The notes beneath the pieces were generated by a model that did no database searches, had not been told where the DNA came from, and saw nothing but the letters and a program-made list of their open reading frames with translations. DNA of 64,000 nt. Origin: an uncultured Bacilli bacterium (GTDB lineage Bacteria; Bacillota_I; Bacilli_A; RF39; UBA660). Numbering within the stretch: position 1 is the stretch's first letter; each line of letters begins with the position of its first letter. Positions 23,506-32,730 of the stretch are shown in pieces. The stretch lies in NCBI GenBank assembly GCA_934090735.1, contig CAKOJR010000001.1:124001-188000 (forward strand). The letters run 5' to 3'. The position numbers and the translations under genes were made by a program.

Positions 23506-24571
23506 TAAAATTCTTATAATAGTGGGTTCACTAATTGCACTTACTCTTTTAATTTTTGTTGTATTATCAATTAATTTTTTAGCTCCAGTTGATAAGAAGA
23601 GTGAACAGGTTATTGAATTTAATGTTCCATCTGGTATGGGGAAGAATCAGATAGCTGATGAGCTTGAGAAAGCTGGATTAATTAAAAATGCTTTATTTTT
23701 TAAATTTTATATTAAGTTTAATTCTAATAAAGAATTATATGCTGGTACTTATAATATTTCTAAGAGTATGAGTGTTGATGAGATTATTGATACTTTAAAT
23801 AAAGGTAAATCTTTAGAAAATGAAGCAATAACTGTTCAGTTTATTGAGGGAAAGCGTTTAACTGATTATGCTAAAAAGATAAGCGAGAATTTTCCTTATA
23901 CAGAGGAAGAGGTAATTGAAGTTAGTAAAGATAAAGAATTTTTAAATAAGTTAATTAAGAATTATTGGTTTATAACTGATGATATTTTAAATGATAAGAT
24001 ATATTATCCTTTGGAAGGTTATTTATTTCCAGATACTTATAATTTTAAGAAGAATGCTACTATTGAAGAAATTTTGGAGAAGATGGTTAAAACCCTAGGA
24101 ACAAAATTAGAAGTCTATAAAAAGGATATAGAACTATCAAAGTATAGTATTCATGAATTAATTACTTTAGCTTCTATTATTGAATTAGAAGGAGCAAGTA
24201 GTGCTGATAGAGCTGGAGTAGCTGGAGTATTCTATAATAGATTAAAAGATAATTGGACATTAGGTAGTGATGCTACTACGTATTATGCTGTTGGTAAAGG
24301 ATTTGAGAGAGATTTATCTCAAAAGGATTTGAGTAGTTGTAATGGTTATAATACAAGGAGTGAAAGTAAATGTGCATTTACTGGCTTACCAGTTGGACCA
24401 ATAGATAGTCCATCACTTGCAAGTTTAGCAGCAGTGTTTGAACCAACTGAAAGTGATTATTATTATTTTGTAGCTGATAAGAATAAAAAGACATATTTTA
24501 TGAAAACGTATAAAGAGCATGATAAAATGGTTGCTCAATTACGAAAAGAAGGACTTTGGTACGAATATTAG
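23480..24571 (+). CDS. mltG: Endolytic transglycosylase MltG
   Basis: 363 aa. Cleaves nascent peptidoglycan strands at the membrane. N-terminal cytoplasmic Lys-rich segment, one membrane helix (about 10-35), a LysM-like region (FNVPSGMGKNQIADELEKAG), and the YceG catalytic domain. Key stretch LITLASIIELEGASSADRAG holds the catalytic Glu; GVFYNRLKDNWTLGSDATTYYA and GLPVGPIDSPSLASL complete the site. It has an insertion with two Cys (SSCNGYNTRSESKC). The ATG follows AGGAGAAA inside the end of the DUF1292 gene. Confidence 0.95.
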   Translation: MKLKKKTISKILIIVGSLIALTLLIFVVLSINFLAPVDKKSEQVIEFNVPSGMGKNQIADELEKAGLIKNALFFKFYIKFNSNKELYAGTYNISKSMSVDEIIDTLNKGKSLENEAITVQFIEGKRLTDYAKKISENFPYTEEEVIEVSKDKEFLNKLIKNYWFITDDILNDKIYYPLEGYLFPDTYNFKKNATIEEILEKMVKTLGTKLEVYKKDIELSKYSIHELITLASIIELEGASSADRAGVAGVFYNRLKDNWTLGSDATTYYAVGKGFERDLSQKDLSSCNGYNTRSESKCAFTGLPVGPIDSPSLASLAAVFEPTESDYYYFVADKNKKTYFMKTYKEHDKMVAQLRKEGLWYEY

Positions 24572-24583
24572 GAAGTGATAAAT

Positions 24584-25180
24584 ATGAAAGAAACAATACT
24601 AGAAATGGAACGGTATGCTGAGGAAAACAACATACCAATAATTGAAGTAGATAGTATTAAATTTATAATGAAGTACATTAAGATAAATAATGTAAAAAGT
24701 GTATTAGAAATAGGTACAGCAATTGGGTATTCTGCTATACTAATGGCGAATGCTACAAGTACTGTTGAGATAACTACTGTTGAAAAAGATGAAAAAAGGT
24801 ATCGTGAGGCAGTTAAGAATGTAAATAAATGTGGGCTAGATAGAAGAATAGAGTGTGTTTATAATGACGCTTTAGAGGTTAATTTAGCAGGACACTCTTA
24901 TGATTTAATCTTTATTGATGCTGCTAAGGGTGGTTATATTAAATATTTTGAAAAGTTTTGTAATTATTTAAATCCTGGTGGAGTAATTATAACTGATAAT
25001 TTAAAATTTCATGGATTAGTTAGTAATAAGAATTTAGTTAAGAGTAAAAATTTAAAAGGTATTGTTGATAAAATTGAAAAGTATGTTGAGTTTTTAAATC
25101 AGAATGAAGATTTTATTACAAAATATTATGATATAGGAGATGGCTTATCAGTAAGCTTTAGAAGAGCAAATGTTAAATAA
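24584..25180 (+). CDS. trmR: tRNA 5-hydroxyuridine methyltransferase TrmR
   Basis: 198 aa. Class I SAM methyltransferase: VLEIGTAIGYSAILMA is motif I and LIFIDAAKGGY motif IV of the O-methyltransferase family 3. B. subtilis TrmR (YrrM) methylates ho5U34 to mo5U in tRNA. The two genes downstream are TrhP1/TrhP2-like, the enzymes that make ho5U, so the operon covers the whole wobble-uridine pathway. The start is the ATG at 24584 behind GGAAGTGA. It overlaps trhP1 by 11 bp. Confidence 0.85.
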   Translation: MKETILEMERYAEENNIPIIEVDSIKFIMKYIKINNVKSVLEIGTAIGYSAILMANATSTVEITTVEKDEKRYREAVKNVNKCGLDRRIECVYNDALEVNLAGHSYDLIFIDAAKGGYIKYFEKFCNYLNPGGVIITDNLKFHGLVSNKNLVKSKNLKGIVDKIEKYVEFLNQNEDFITKYYDIGDGLSVSFRRANVK

Positions 25181-25949
25181 ATTATTAGTAAGAGTTAATA
25201 ATATTAGTGAGTTTAATGAATTGAAAGAAAAGGGAATAGATAATTTCCTTTTTCCTTTAGATGGGTTTAGTGTTGGTTATAATACTTTTAAAATAGAAGA
25301 TATTAAGAAACTGGATGCTAATATTTATTTATTAGTAAATCGTGTTTTTGATAATGTTACCTTAGATGAGTGGAATAATATTAAGGGTGAGTTAAAGTTT
25401 GCTAAGGGTATCTTTTTTGAAGATATTGCTGTATATATGACTACTAGAGATATTCCTCTTATATGGAATACTGCTCATGCGGTAATAAGTACGAGTAGTG
25501 TTAATTACTGGCTTAATTTAGTTGATAGTGCGTGTCTTTCAAATGAACTGACAAAGGAAGAAATTATAAGTATTATAAATAATGTAAATAAAGAAATAGT
25601 ACTTCCTATTTATGGAAAGAATATGGCAATGTACTCTAGAAGAAGTCTTATTTCTAACTATGAAAAATATAAAGGCATCACTTTAAATGATCATAACCTA
25701 ACTCCAGATAATAATATAACCTTTAAAGAGGTAGAAAATGATTATGGAACAGTTTTCTTTGCGGATGCACCATTTAACTATATAAACATTCTAAAAGATA
25801 TAAATGATGCTAAGATAAAATTATATTATTTTGATTTAGCTGATATTACTCCTGATGAGATGCTTGAAATTTTAAATGGCAAGGAAACATTGTGTGATAA
25901 TCGCTTTCTAGAACGCAAAACAATTTATAAATTGGAGGCTAAAAAATGA
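25170..25949 (+). CDS. trhP1: U32-family tRNA hydroxylation protein, TrhP1-like
   Basis: 259 aa. A divergent U32 'peptidase'-family barrel without the Cys cluster seen in TrhP2. NTAHAVISTSSVNYWLNLV and LTKEEIISIINNVNKEIVLP recall the central U32 barrel, and VLPIYGKNMAMYSRR the metal-site region. In B. subtilis YrrN (TrhP1) works with YrrO (TrhP2) in prephenate-dependent formation of 5-hydroxyuridine. Identity rests strongly on the conserved trmR-trhP1-trhP2 order and a 4-bp overlap with the next gene. Confidence 0.8.
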   Translation: MLNKLLVRVNNISEFNELKEKGIDNFLFPLDGFSVGYNTFKIEDIKKLDANIYLLVNRVFDNVTLDEWNNIKGELKFAKGIFFEDIAVYMTTRDIPLIWNTAHAVISTSSVNYWLNLVDSACLSNELTKEEIISIINNVNKEIVLPIYGKNMAMYSRRSLISNYEKYKGITLNDHNLTPDNNITFKEVENDYGTVFFADAPFNYINILKDINDAKIKLYYFDLADITPDEMLEILNGKETLCDNRFLERKTIYKLEAKK

Positions 25950-27133
25950 TTGAACTATTATCACCAGCTGGTGACGAAGAAAAGATGCGCGTGGCTTTTA
26001 ACTATGGTGCTGATGCAGTTTACTTTGGTGGGCAAAACTATAGTTTAAGGGCGAATGCTAAAAATTTTAATAAAGAAGAGATTAAAAATGCAGTTATCCT
26101 TGCTCATGGTCTTAATAAAAAAGTATATGTTACTATTAATATTATTTTTCATGATGAAGACTTTGAAGGATTAGAGGAATATTTAAAATATTTAGATAAT
26201 GCTGGAGTGGATGCCATTATTGTAAGTGATATCTCAGTAATGGATTTATGGAAAAAACTAAATCTTAAAATGGAACTTCATGTATCAACACAGGCAAGTA
26301 CTCTTAATAAAGAGACGGCATTATTTTATAAAAATCTAGGAGCAACTAGAGTTGTTTTAGCAAGGGAAGCTTTAAAAGATAATATTAAGGAGATAAAAGA
26401 ATATACTGGATTAGAATTAGAAGCCTTTATTCATGGGGCAATGTGCACGAGTATTAGTGGTAGATGTATTATGAGTAACTATGTAACTAATAGAGATGCT
26501 AATAGAGGGGGATGTGCCCAAATATGTAGATGGTGCTTTCAAAATAATGAAGTAAGTGATATTCAAATATGTCCTAAAGATTTAAATATGATTCCTAATA
26601 TTAAAGAGATGATTGATGTTGGTATTAATTCTTTTAAAATTGAGGGAAGAATGAGGGGAATTTACTACTTAGCTACCGTTATCCTATCTTATAGAAGAAT
26701 TATTGATCATATCTTAAATAATACATTAACTCCAGAAATAAGTAATTACTATCTTAATGTTCTTAATAGATGTGCTAATAGGGAAAGTACGCCACAGTTT
26801 TTTAATGAATTACCAACTGAAAAAGAACAGTATTATCCTGGAGTTAGAAATGAGTATTCTAATCAAGATTTTTTAGGATTAGTAATAGACAATGCTGATG
26901 GTATAATTACTATTGAAGAACGTAATTATTTTAAAAAGGGGACTGTGTGTCAAATAATTAGTCCATATAATAAAACTTTCGATTATCAAATTAACGAAAT
27001 ATTTGATGAGGATATGAATATAATAGAAGAAGCAAATCATGCTCAAATGATTGTTAAAATCAAAGACAATTTACCTGTACAAAAGGGTGACATGATTCGT
27101 CTAAAAGTATTTGACATTTGTGATGATTTGTAG
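25946..27133 (+). CDS. trhP2: U32-family tRNA hydroxylation protein TrhP2
   Basis: 395 aa. U32 family: LLSPAGDEEKMRVAFNYGAD at the N-terminus, YFGGQNYSLRANAKNF, and the signature EAFIHGAMCTSISGRCIMSN with further Cys in RGGCAQICRWCF, which form the iron-sulfur or metal site. FKIEGRMRG follows. B. subtilis YrrO/TrhP2 hydroxylates U34 of several tRNAs, giving ho5U for TrmR. It overlaps trhP1 by 4 bp (ATGA) and precedes greA, as in Bacillus. Confidence 0.9.
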   Translation: MIELLSPAGDEEKMRVAFNYGADAVYFGGQNYSLRANAKNFNKEEIKNAVILAHGLNKKVYVTINIIFHDEDFEGLEEYLKYLDNAGVDAIIVSDISVMDLWKKLNLKMELHVSTQASTLNKETALFYKNLGATRVVLAREALKDNIKEIKEYTGLELEAFIHGAMCTSISGRCIMSNYVTNRDANRGGCAQICRWCFQNNEVSDIQICPKDLNMIPNIKEMIDVGINSFKIEGRMRGIYYLATVILSYRRIIDHILNNTLTPEISNYYLNVLNRCANRESTPQFFNELPTEKEQYYPGVRNEYSNQDFLGLVIDNADGIITIEERNYFKKGTVCQIISPYNKTFDYQINEIFDEDMNIIEEANHAQMIVKIKDNLPVQKGDMIRLKVFDICDDL

Positions 27134-27175
27134 TAGACTTATAAAAGTTTAAATTATGCAAAGGAGATATTTTAA

Positions 27176-27643
27176 ATGGCAAAAAAAGAATTTTTATTAA
27201 CTAGTGAAGGTTTCTTAGATTTAGAAACAGAACTAAATGAATTAAAAAATGTTAGAAGACCAAAAGTAATTGAAGCAATTAAAGACGCTAGAAGCCAAGG
27301 TGATTTATCTGAAAATGCCGACTATGATGCAGCAAGAGCAGAACAAGCCGAAGTTGAAGGACGTATTAAAGAACTAGAATATATGTTAGAAAATGCCAAA
27401 ATAATCCAAAAAGAAAGTGGACATGTAGTTGGCTTAGGAAGTACAGTAACTATTTCTTATGTAGATGATGATGATACAGAAGTATATAGTATTGTTGGTT
27501 CAATGGAAGCAGATCCATTTGAAAATAAAATATCAAATGAGTCTCCTTTAGGAAAAGCTATCATTGGTAAAAAACAAGGTGAAGAAATTGAAGTAGCATC
27601 ACCTACAGGAAGTTATAAGATTAAAATCGAAAAAGTTGACTAA
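27176..27643 (+). CDS. greA: Transcription elongation factor GreA
   Basis: 155 aa, standard length. N-terminal coiled-coil finger with the catalytic acidic tip (ARSQGDLSENADYDAARAEQ), then the FKBP-like C-domain (VGLGSTVTISYVDDDDTEVY, SPLGKAIIGKKQGEEIEV). It stimulates cleavage of backtracked RNA by RNA polymerase. Strong AAGGAGA site. Probably at the end of the mltG-trmR-trhP operon. Confidence 0.97.
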   Translation: MAKKEFLLTSEGFLDLETELNELKNVRRPKVIEAIKDARSQGDLSENADYDAARAEQAEVEGRIKELEYMLENAKIIQKESGHVVGLGSTVTISYVDDDDTEVYSIVGSMEADPFENKISNESPLGKAIIGKKQGEEIEVASPTGSYKIKIEKVD

Positions 27644-27681
27644 TTTAGCCAGCTTTTTTACATATAAAGGGATGCTTACAC

Positions 27682-27710
27682 TTGCATAAATGTTAAGAGT
27701 AAAGTATAAT
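27682..27710 (+). promoter_or_regulatory. Promoter of tig
   Basis: TTGCAT (27682-27687), a 17-bp spacer and TATAAT (27705-27710), 28 bp upstream of the trigger factor start. Confidence 0.7.
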
Positions 27711-27737
27711 AATTAAGAAATTAAGGAGAGAAGAAGA

Positions 27738-28982
27738 ATGAAAAACGTAAAAGAGTTTACTACTAAAATTGAAGGTGAAGCTTGGGCTAACGCTTTAGAT
27801 AGAGCTTTTAACAAAAAGAAGAAAGATATTAAAGTTGATGGTTTTAGAAAAGGAGCAGTTCCAAAAGAAGTTTATATCAAAAAGTTTGGTATTGAAGTAT
27901 TATTTATGGATGCTGTAGATGAGTGTATTAATGATGCATATCACAAAATTATCGATGATAATAAATTAAATCCAGTATGCGAACCAAAAGTTGATATTAA
28001 AAATATTAATAAAGATGAAGTTGAGTTTGCATTTACTGTTATTGAACGTCCTGAAGTAAAACTAGGTAAATACAAAAATCTAGGTGTTAAAGAAGAAAAG
28101 GTAGAAGTTAGTGATGATGAAATTAATCATGAACTTGGACATTTAAAAGAAGAATATGCTGATGTAGTTGAGTTAACTGAAGGAAAAGTAGAAGAAGGAT
28201 TTACTGCTGTTATTAACTTTAAAGGTGTAGTAGATGGTAAAGAATTAGAAGGTGGAAGCGGAGAAAACTATCCACTTGAGATTGGTTCTCATACATTCAT
28301 TCCAGGTTTTGAAGAAGGTTTAGTTGGAATGAGTATTGGAGAAGAAAAAGTACTTAAATTAAAATTTCCAGAAGATTATGTTGAAAATTTAAAAGGTAAA
28401 GACGTAGAGTTCACTGTTAAAGTAACTGGACTTAAAAAGCGTGTATTACCTGAAATGAATGAAGAATTCTATAAAGATTTAGGTTATGAAAATGTTAAGA
28501 CTGAAGAAGAATTAAAAGAAGAAATTAAGAAGCATTTATTAGAACATAAGAAAGCTGATGCTGAAAATAAATATGTTGATGAACTTCTTAAAAAAGCTGT
28601 TGAATCTTTAGAAGTGGAAATTAATCCAGAGATAACTGAATCAGAACTAAATCGTATGGTGGATGAATATAGAAATCGTCTTCAAATGCAAGGTTTATCT
28701 TTAGAACAATACCTATCATATACTAAATCAAATATTGAAGATTTGAAGAAACAAATTACTCCAGAGGCTGAGTATAGAATCAAGGTAAGATACTTACTTG
28801 AAGAAATCAGTAAGAAGGAAAATATTGAAGTTACTGATGAAGAAGTTAAAGCTGAAATTAAACGTATCAGTGAAATGTACGGTGTAACTGAAGATGACGT
28901 TATTAATATGATTGGTGGAGAAGAAGTAATTAAAGCTGATCTAAAGATGCGTAAAGCAATCGATATTATTAAAGAAAACTAG
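27738..28982 (+). CDS. tig: Trigger factor (ribosome-associated chaperone)
   Basis: 414 aa. Ribosome-binding N-domain with the signature DGFRKGAVPKEVYIKKFG (GFRxGxxP loop), a central FKBP-type peptidyl-prolyl isomerase domain (about 155-235: GFTAVINFKGVVDGKELEGG, LKFPEDYVENLKGKDVEFTV) and a helical C-domain. It binds nascent chains at the ribosome exit. Ribosome site AAGGAGAG. In many Bacilli clpX follows, but here a terminator and a convergent gene follow. Confidence 0.96.
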   Translation: MKNVKEFTTKIEGEAWANALDRAFNKKKKDIKVDGFRKGAVPKEVYIKKFGIEVLFMDAVDECINDAYHKIIDDNKLNPVCEPKVDIKNINKDEVEFAFTVIERPEVKLGKYKNLGVKEEKVEVSDDEINHELGHLKEEYADVVELTEGKVEEGFTAVINFKGVVDGKELEGGSGENYPLEIGSHTFIPGFEEGLVGMSIGEEKVLKLKFPEDYVENLKGKDVEFTVKVTGLKKRVLPEMNEEFYKDLGYENVKTEEELKEEIKKHLLEHKKADAENKYVDELLKKAVESLEVEINPEITESELNRMVDEYRNRLQMQGLSLEQYLSYTKSNIEDLKKQITPEAEYRIKVRYLLEEISKKENIEVTDEEVKAEIKRISEMYGVTEDDVINMIGGEEVIKADLKMRKAIDIIKEN

Positions 28983-29002
28983 ACCTAACAAGGTCTTTTT
29001 TT
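28981..29002. terminator. Terminator between convergent tig and spoVB-like genes
   Basis: AGACCT (28981-28986), AACA loop, AGGTCT (28991-28996), then T-run for tig. In the opposite direction the stem is followed by a weaker T-rich stretch, so it may serve both genes. Confidence 0.75.
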
Positions 29003-30280
29003 AAGGGTATGGATAAGTTTGGTGTAATTGATAAGAACACAGATAAAGATATTTATTATTTCAGCTAGTATTAAAGCAAACATTCCTAGTTTTAGATAAG
29101 CAAAGATAAATAGACATAGGAGTCTAATTATGGTTCCATATAGAGTGGTTCTCATTAAAAAGGCATTTTTACCTAGAGCTTGAAGTGTACTATTAATTGG
29201 TGCTTCCATATAGAATATACTGAAGAAGAAAGCCATAAATCTTATATAAGTAACTCCTTCATGTGTTTTAAAGACTATCCACAAGATTTCATCACAAAAT
29301 AGGTATAAAAATGCATTTGCACATATTCCCAAAATAAGAGAAAAGATAAGCGTCTTATTAAAAATTTGTTTAACTTTAGCAAGATTTTGATAGTTTTTGC
29401 TTATTTCAGGAAGTAAGGATGTACTTATAGCCATTTGCAAATAGGTAGGTACTAGTAAAAGACCTAAAACATAAGTATTATAAACACCATACATATTGGT
29501 AATATATGCAGAACTAAAACCTTTACTTAGCATTACTGTACTAAGAATAATTGGTTCAAAGAAGTAGCCAATGTTGCCAATAATTCTAGAGCTTACACTA
29601 GGTATACCAATTTTCATAACATCTTTAATAGTCCCTATATCTGGTTTTAAATCTCTTGCTTCTATTTTGAAGTTTTTAGGTAGAAATAAAAGGAAGATGA
29701 TAATACTCATTGTCTCAGATAATATACTAATTAAAATATAACCACAGATAGTTATAATAAGGCCGTATTTACATAGATGGGGAAGAACTAATAAGACAAT
29801 TAATAGTTTAAATATTTGCTCAATAACATTGGATAGTGAGTGAGGCATCATTTGTTGTTTCCCAAAAAAGTAACCTCTTAGAATGCTTCCGATTGAGATA
29901 AATGGTAAAACTAAAGATAAAGCCATTAAAGGGTAATATGTGTCCTCGTTATGAAGAAGGTTAATGCTTATGAATTTACTTGCAAAGATAACAAAGATTA
30001 CTAATATAAAATTTAAAGTTAAGGAAACGGGTAATGCACTTAAGACAATTTTTTTACCTCTAATGTTGCCGCGAGAGACTAGAGCAGATATGGCAATGGG
30101 AAATCCTAGAGATGTAATTGTAATAAGTAAACTGTAAGTTGGCATAACAAGGGAGTAGATTCCGATACCTTCAGTACCGATAACTCTTGTAAAATAAATT
30201 CTAATAACAAAACTAAATAATTTAGTAATAATTCCACCAATAATTAAAATAAGTGTACTTTTAATAAACTTGTTTTTCAT
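28985..30280 (-). CDS. spoVB: MATE/MVF-superfamily flippase, SpoVB/MurJ-like
   Basis: 431 aa with about 12-14 membrane segments. Signatures include the N-terminal TLILIIGGIITKLFSFVIRI, YFTRVIGTEGIGIYSLVMP, and LGFPIAISALVS, typical of the stage V sporulation B/MurJ group of lipid-linked oligosaccharide flippases. In spore formers SpoVB is needed for cortex peptidoglycan. The comN gene lies divergently beside it, as spoVB and comN neighbour each other in Bacillus. A shared promoter region with an 11-bp inverted repeat separates them. Confidence 0.85.
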   Translation of the reverse strand: MKNKFIKSTLILIIGGIITKLFSFVIRIYFTRVIGTEGIGIYSLVMPTYSLLITITSLGFPIAISALVSRGNIRGKKIVLSALPVSLTLNFILVIFVIFASKFISINLLHNEDTYYPLMALSLVLPFISIGSILRGYFFGKQQMMPHSLSNVIEQIFKLLIVLLVLPHLCKYGLIITICGYILISILSETMSIIIFLLFLPKNFKIEARDLKPDIGTIKDVMKIGIPSVSSRIIGNIGYFFEPIILSTVMLSKGFSSAYITNMYGVYNTYVLGLLLVPTYLQMAISTSLLPEISKNYQNLAKVKQIFNKTLIFSLILGICANAFLYLFCDEILWIVFKTHEGVTYIRFMAFFFSIFYMEAPINSTLQALGKNAFLMRTTLYGTIIRLLCLFIFAYLKLGMFALILAEIINIFICVLINYTKLIHTLKKRPC

Positions 30281-30287
30281 AATCGTC

Positions 30288-30336
30288 AGTTTTCTTTCTA
30301 GTAAAAATGTTATATAATAATATATGAAAGAAAACT
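30288..30336. promoter_or_regulatory. Perfect 11-bp inverted repeat around the comN -10 box
   Basis: AGTTTTCTTTC (30288-30298) and GAAAGAAAACT (30326-30336) are perfect inverse complements 27 bp apart. TATAAT at 30311-30316 lies between them. Placed in the divergent spoVB-comN intergenic space, this looks like an operator or a stem at the 5' end of the comN transcript. Confidence 0.55.
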
Positions 30337-30356
30337 AAATAATATAAGGAGAATTT

Positions 30357-30605
30357 ATGGATGAAATTAAATTTAATACGATAACTGAGTTATATAATAG
30401 ATTGGTTCCAGCCCTAAAAACAAAGAGTGATGATTTACAGAGAAACTCTAAAATTAAATTAACAGAGAAGGAGATATGGGATTACTTAAGATATAATTAT
30501 TGGTGTAATAAAAATAGAATTACTCTAGGAGAGATGGTTGATGATATCTTAAGTACACCTGATGATGAATTAATTAAATATCATAATACGAATAAAGGAG
30601 AATAA
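30357..30605 (+). CDS. comN: ComN-like post-transcriptional regulator
   Basis: 82 aa. Small helical protein. KIKLTEKEIWDYLRYNYWCN followed by KNRITLGEMVDDILS matches the short Bacillus ComN/YrzD family, which affects comE mRNA and localises with DivIVA. Identification is supported by the neighbouring spoVB-like gene. It is 4 bp upstream of relA and behind AAGGAGA, so the two are probably co-transcribed. Confidence 0.65.
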   Translation: MDEIKFNTITELYNRLVPALKTKSDDLQRNSKIKLTEKEIWDYLRYNYWCNKNRITLGEMVDDILSTPDDELIKYHNTNKGE

Positions 30606-30609
30606 CTAA

Positions 30610-32730
30610 ATGTATAAAATAAATGACATAATAGCAAAGTGCAGAGAAAATGAATTTAAAACTGAAGAATTAGATCAGATAATGGAAAGTTATCATTTGA
30701 TGATTAATAAATTTGGTGAAAGTAAGGAGTATCATGCTCAAAGTAGTATGCATTACTTAAATGTTGCGGGAATAATAGCTGATTTAAATGCAGATTCAAC
30801 TTCAATAATAGCAGCGCTTCTTCATGGATTTACGAGTAAGGAAGATATAGAGTTAGTGCGTGAAAAGTATGGCGATGATATTGCTGATATTATAGATAAT
30901 TTGGAAAAGATTAGTCACTTAAAATTAACTGATTATAGTGTTAGTGGAAGTAATAATCTTAAAAAATTGCTTGTAGGATTATCAGAGGATGTTAGAGTTT
31001 TAATTATTAAGTTAGCTGATAGATTAGATGTTATGAGACATGCTTATATTTTATCACCAGAAGAAAGAAAGCAAAAAGCAAATGCTACTATGGAAGTATA
31101 TGTTCCAGTGGTTCATAGACTTGGTATAAATTCAATAAAAAGTGAGCTTGAAAATTTATGTTTAAAGTATACTAAACCCGATATGTATGAAGAGATAGAG
31201 CATAAACTTAATGGAAGTGCAGAAGAGCTAGCTAAAAGTTTAAATGAGATGAAAGAAAGCATCAGTGATATTTTAACTGAACATGGTATTAAATTTGAGA
31301 TAAAAGCTAGAGTAAAGAGTATTTATAGTATTTATCATAAGTTAACTACGGGACATAAGTGGAATGAAATCTATGATATTTTAGCAATGAGGCTTATTGT
31401 TCCAACTGAAGAAGATTGTTATTTAGCAATTGGTTTAATTCATGCTAAATATAGACCTGTTCCAAAAAGATTTAAAGATTATATAGCTATGCCTAAAGAA
31501 AATATGTATCAGTCACTTCATACTTCTGTATTTGGTAGTGATGATAATATTTATGAGGTACAAGTTAGAACTCCGGAAATGGATGAACTTGCAGAGCATG
31601 GTATTGCTAGTCACTGGTCTTATAAAGAGCATACTAAAAATGTTCAGAATATTATGGAACAAAAGCTAGAGATATTTAGAAACACAATTAAAATGGCTAG
31701 TAATGATACTGATGAGAGTTTCCAAAAGAATGCTTATGATGAGATATTAAATTCATTAATATATGTATTTACTCCTAAAGGTGATGTTATGGAGCTTCCA
31801 CAAGGTGCAACGCCAATTGATTTTGCCTATCGTATTCACTCTGGAGTAGGTGATAAAACAGTTGGAGCAATTGTTAATGATCAGATAGTACCGCTTGATT
31901 ATGAATTACAAGATGGAGATATTATTAAGATAAATACATTAAATTCTGCTAAACCTAATAAAGAGTGGCTAAATTTTGTTAAAACAACTCAAGCTAAAAA
32001 TAAAATTAAAGCATATTTCTCTAAGAAAGATCGTGAGAATTATATTGAAGCTGGTAAAGACTTACTTGAAAAAGAAATTAGAAAGCAAAAATTATCAATT
32101 ACTGAAGTTTTAAAAGAAGAAAATATTAATAAGTTACTTACTGATTTAAAAATAAAAGATTATGATGAACTTTTATTAAGTGTTGGTTCTTTAAGATATA
32201 CACCTGCTTATATTATTAATTTAATTTATGAAGATAAGAAGAATATAGAAGATATTATGCTTGAAAGAGTTAATCGTAATACAACCAATAAAAGAAGAAA
32301 TCATAAAAATGATATTACAGTAGCTGGTTCAGATAATATTTTAGTTACAATAGCTCATTGCTGTAATCCGGTTCCTGGTGATGAAATAATTGGTTTTATT
32401 ACTAAAGGAGAGGGCGTGTCTGTTCATAAGAAGAGTTGTCCTAATGTAGGTGATAAAACGGAGAGATTAATTGAAGTAGAGTGGAATAATGATGAAGACA
32501 AATTATTTAATACTGCTTTAACGATAAAAACTAATAGTATGCAAAATCATTTACTTGAGATTGTAACTGCTGCATCATTAAAAGGTGTATCAATTAATAG
32601 TGTTAAAGAGTATGAAAATGGTTCAATGCTTGATTATCAAATAAATATTAAGGTTAAAGGTAAAGAACAGTTGGAATTATTTATTTTAGAGATTGAAAAA
32701 AATAATTTTGTAATTGAGGTAACGAAATGA
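30610..32730 (+). CDS. relA: (p)ppGpp synthetase, RelA/Rel family, hydrolase domain degenerate
   Basis: 706 aa, the long RSH layout: pseudo-HD domain (about 20-170), synthetase (about 220-340), TGS (about 380-440), zinc-finger-like region (HCCNPVPGDEI) and C-terminal ACT. Synthetase motifs are intact: VKSIYSIYHKL, EIYDILAMRLIV, FKDYIAMPKENMYQSLHTS, YEVQVRT. The hydrolase site is not: the HDxxED motif reads HGFTSKED and RLHNMRT reads RLDVMRH, so the Mn-binding Asp and conserved His/Asn are missing. This predicts a synthetase-only enzyme in a lineage where the long Rel is normally bifunctional. Adjacent to dtd (4-bp overlap), as in Bacillus. Confidence 0.95.
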   Translation: MYKINDIIAKCRENEFKTEELDQIMESYHLMINKFGESKEYHAQSSMHYLNVAGIIADLNADSTSIIAALLHGFTSKEDIELVREKYGDDIADIIDNLEKISHLKLTDYSVSGSNNLKKLLVGLSEDVRVLIIKLADRLDVMRHAYILSPEERKQKANATMEVYVPVVHRLGINSIKSELENLCLKYTKPDMYEEIEHKLNGSAEELAKSLNEMKESISDILTEHGIKFEIKARVKSIYSIYHKLTTGHKWNEIYDILAMRLIVPTEEDCYLAIGLIHAKYRPVPKRFKDYIAMPKENMYQSLHTSVFGSDDNIYEVQVRTPEMDELAEHGIASHWSYKEHTKNVQNIMEQKLEIFRNTIKMASNDTDESFQKNAYDEILNSLIYVFTPKGDVMELPQGATPIDFAYRIHSGVGDKTVGAIVNDQIVPLDYELQDGDIIKINTLNSAKPNKEWLNFVKTTQAKNKIKAYFSKKDRENYIEAGKDLLEKEIRKQKLSITEVLKEENINKLLTDLKIKDYDELLLSVGSLRYTPAYIINLIYEDKKNIEDIMLERVNRNTTNKRRNHKNDITVAGSDNILVTIAHCCNPVPGDEIIGFITKGEGVSVHKKSCPNVGDKTERLIEVEWNNDEDKLFNTALTIKTNSMQNHLLEIVTAASLKGVSINSVKEYENGSMLDYQINIKVKGKEQLELFILEIEKNNFVIEVTK

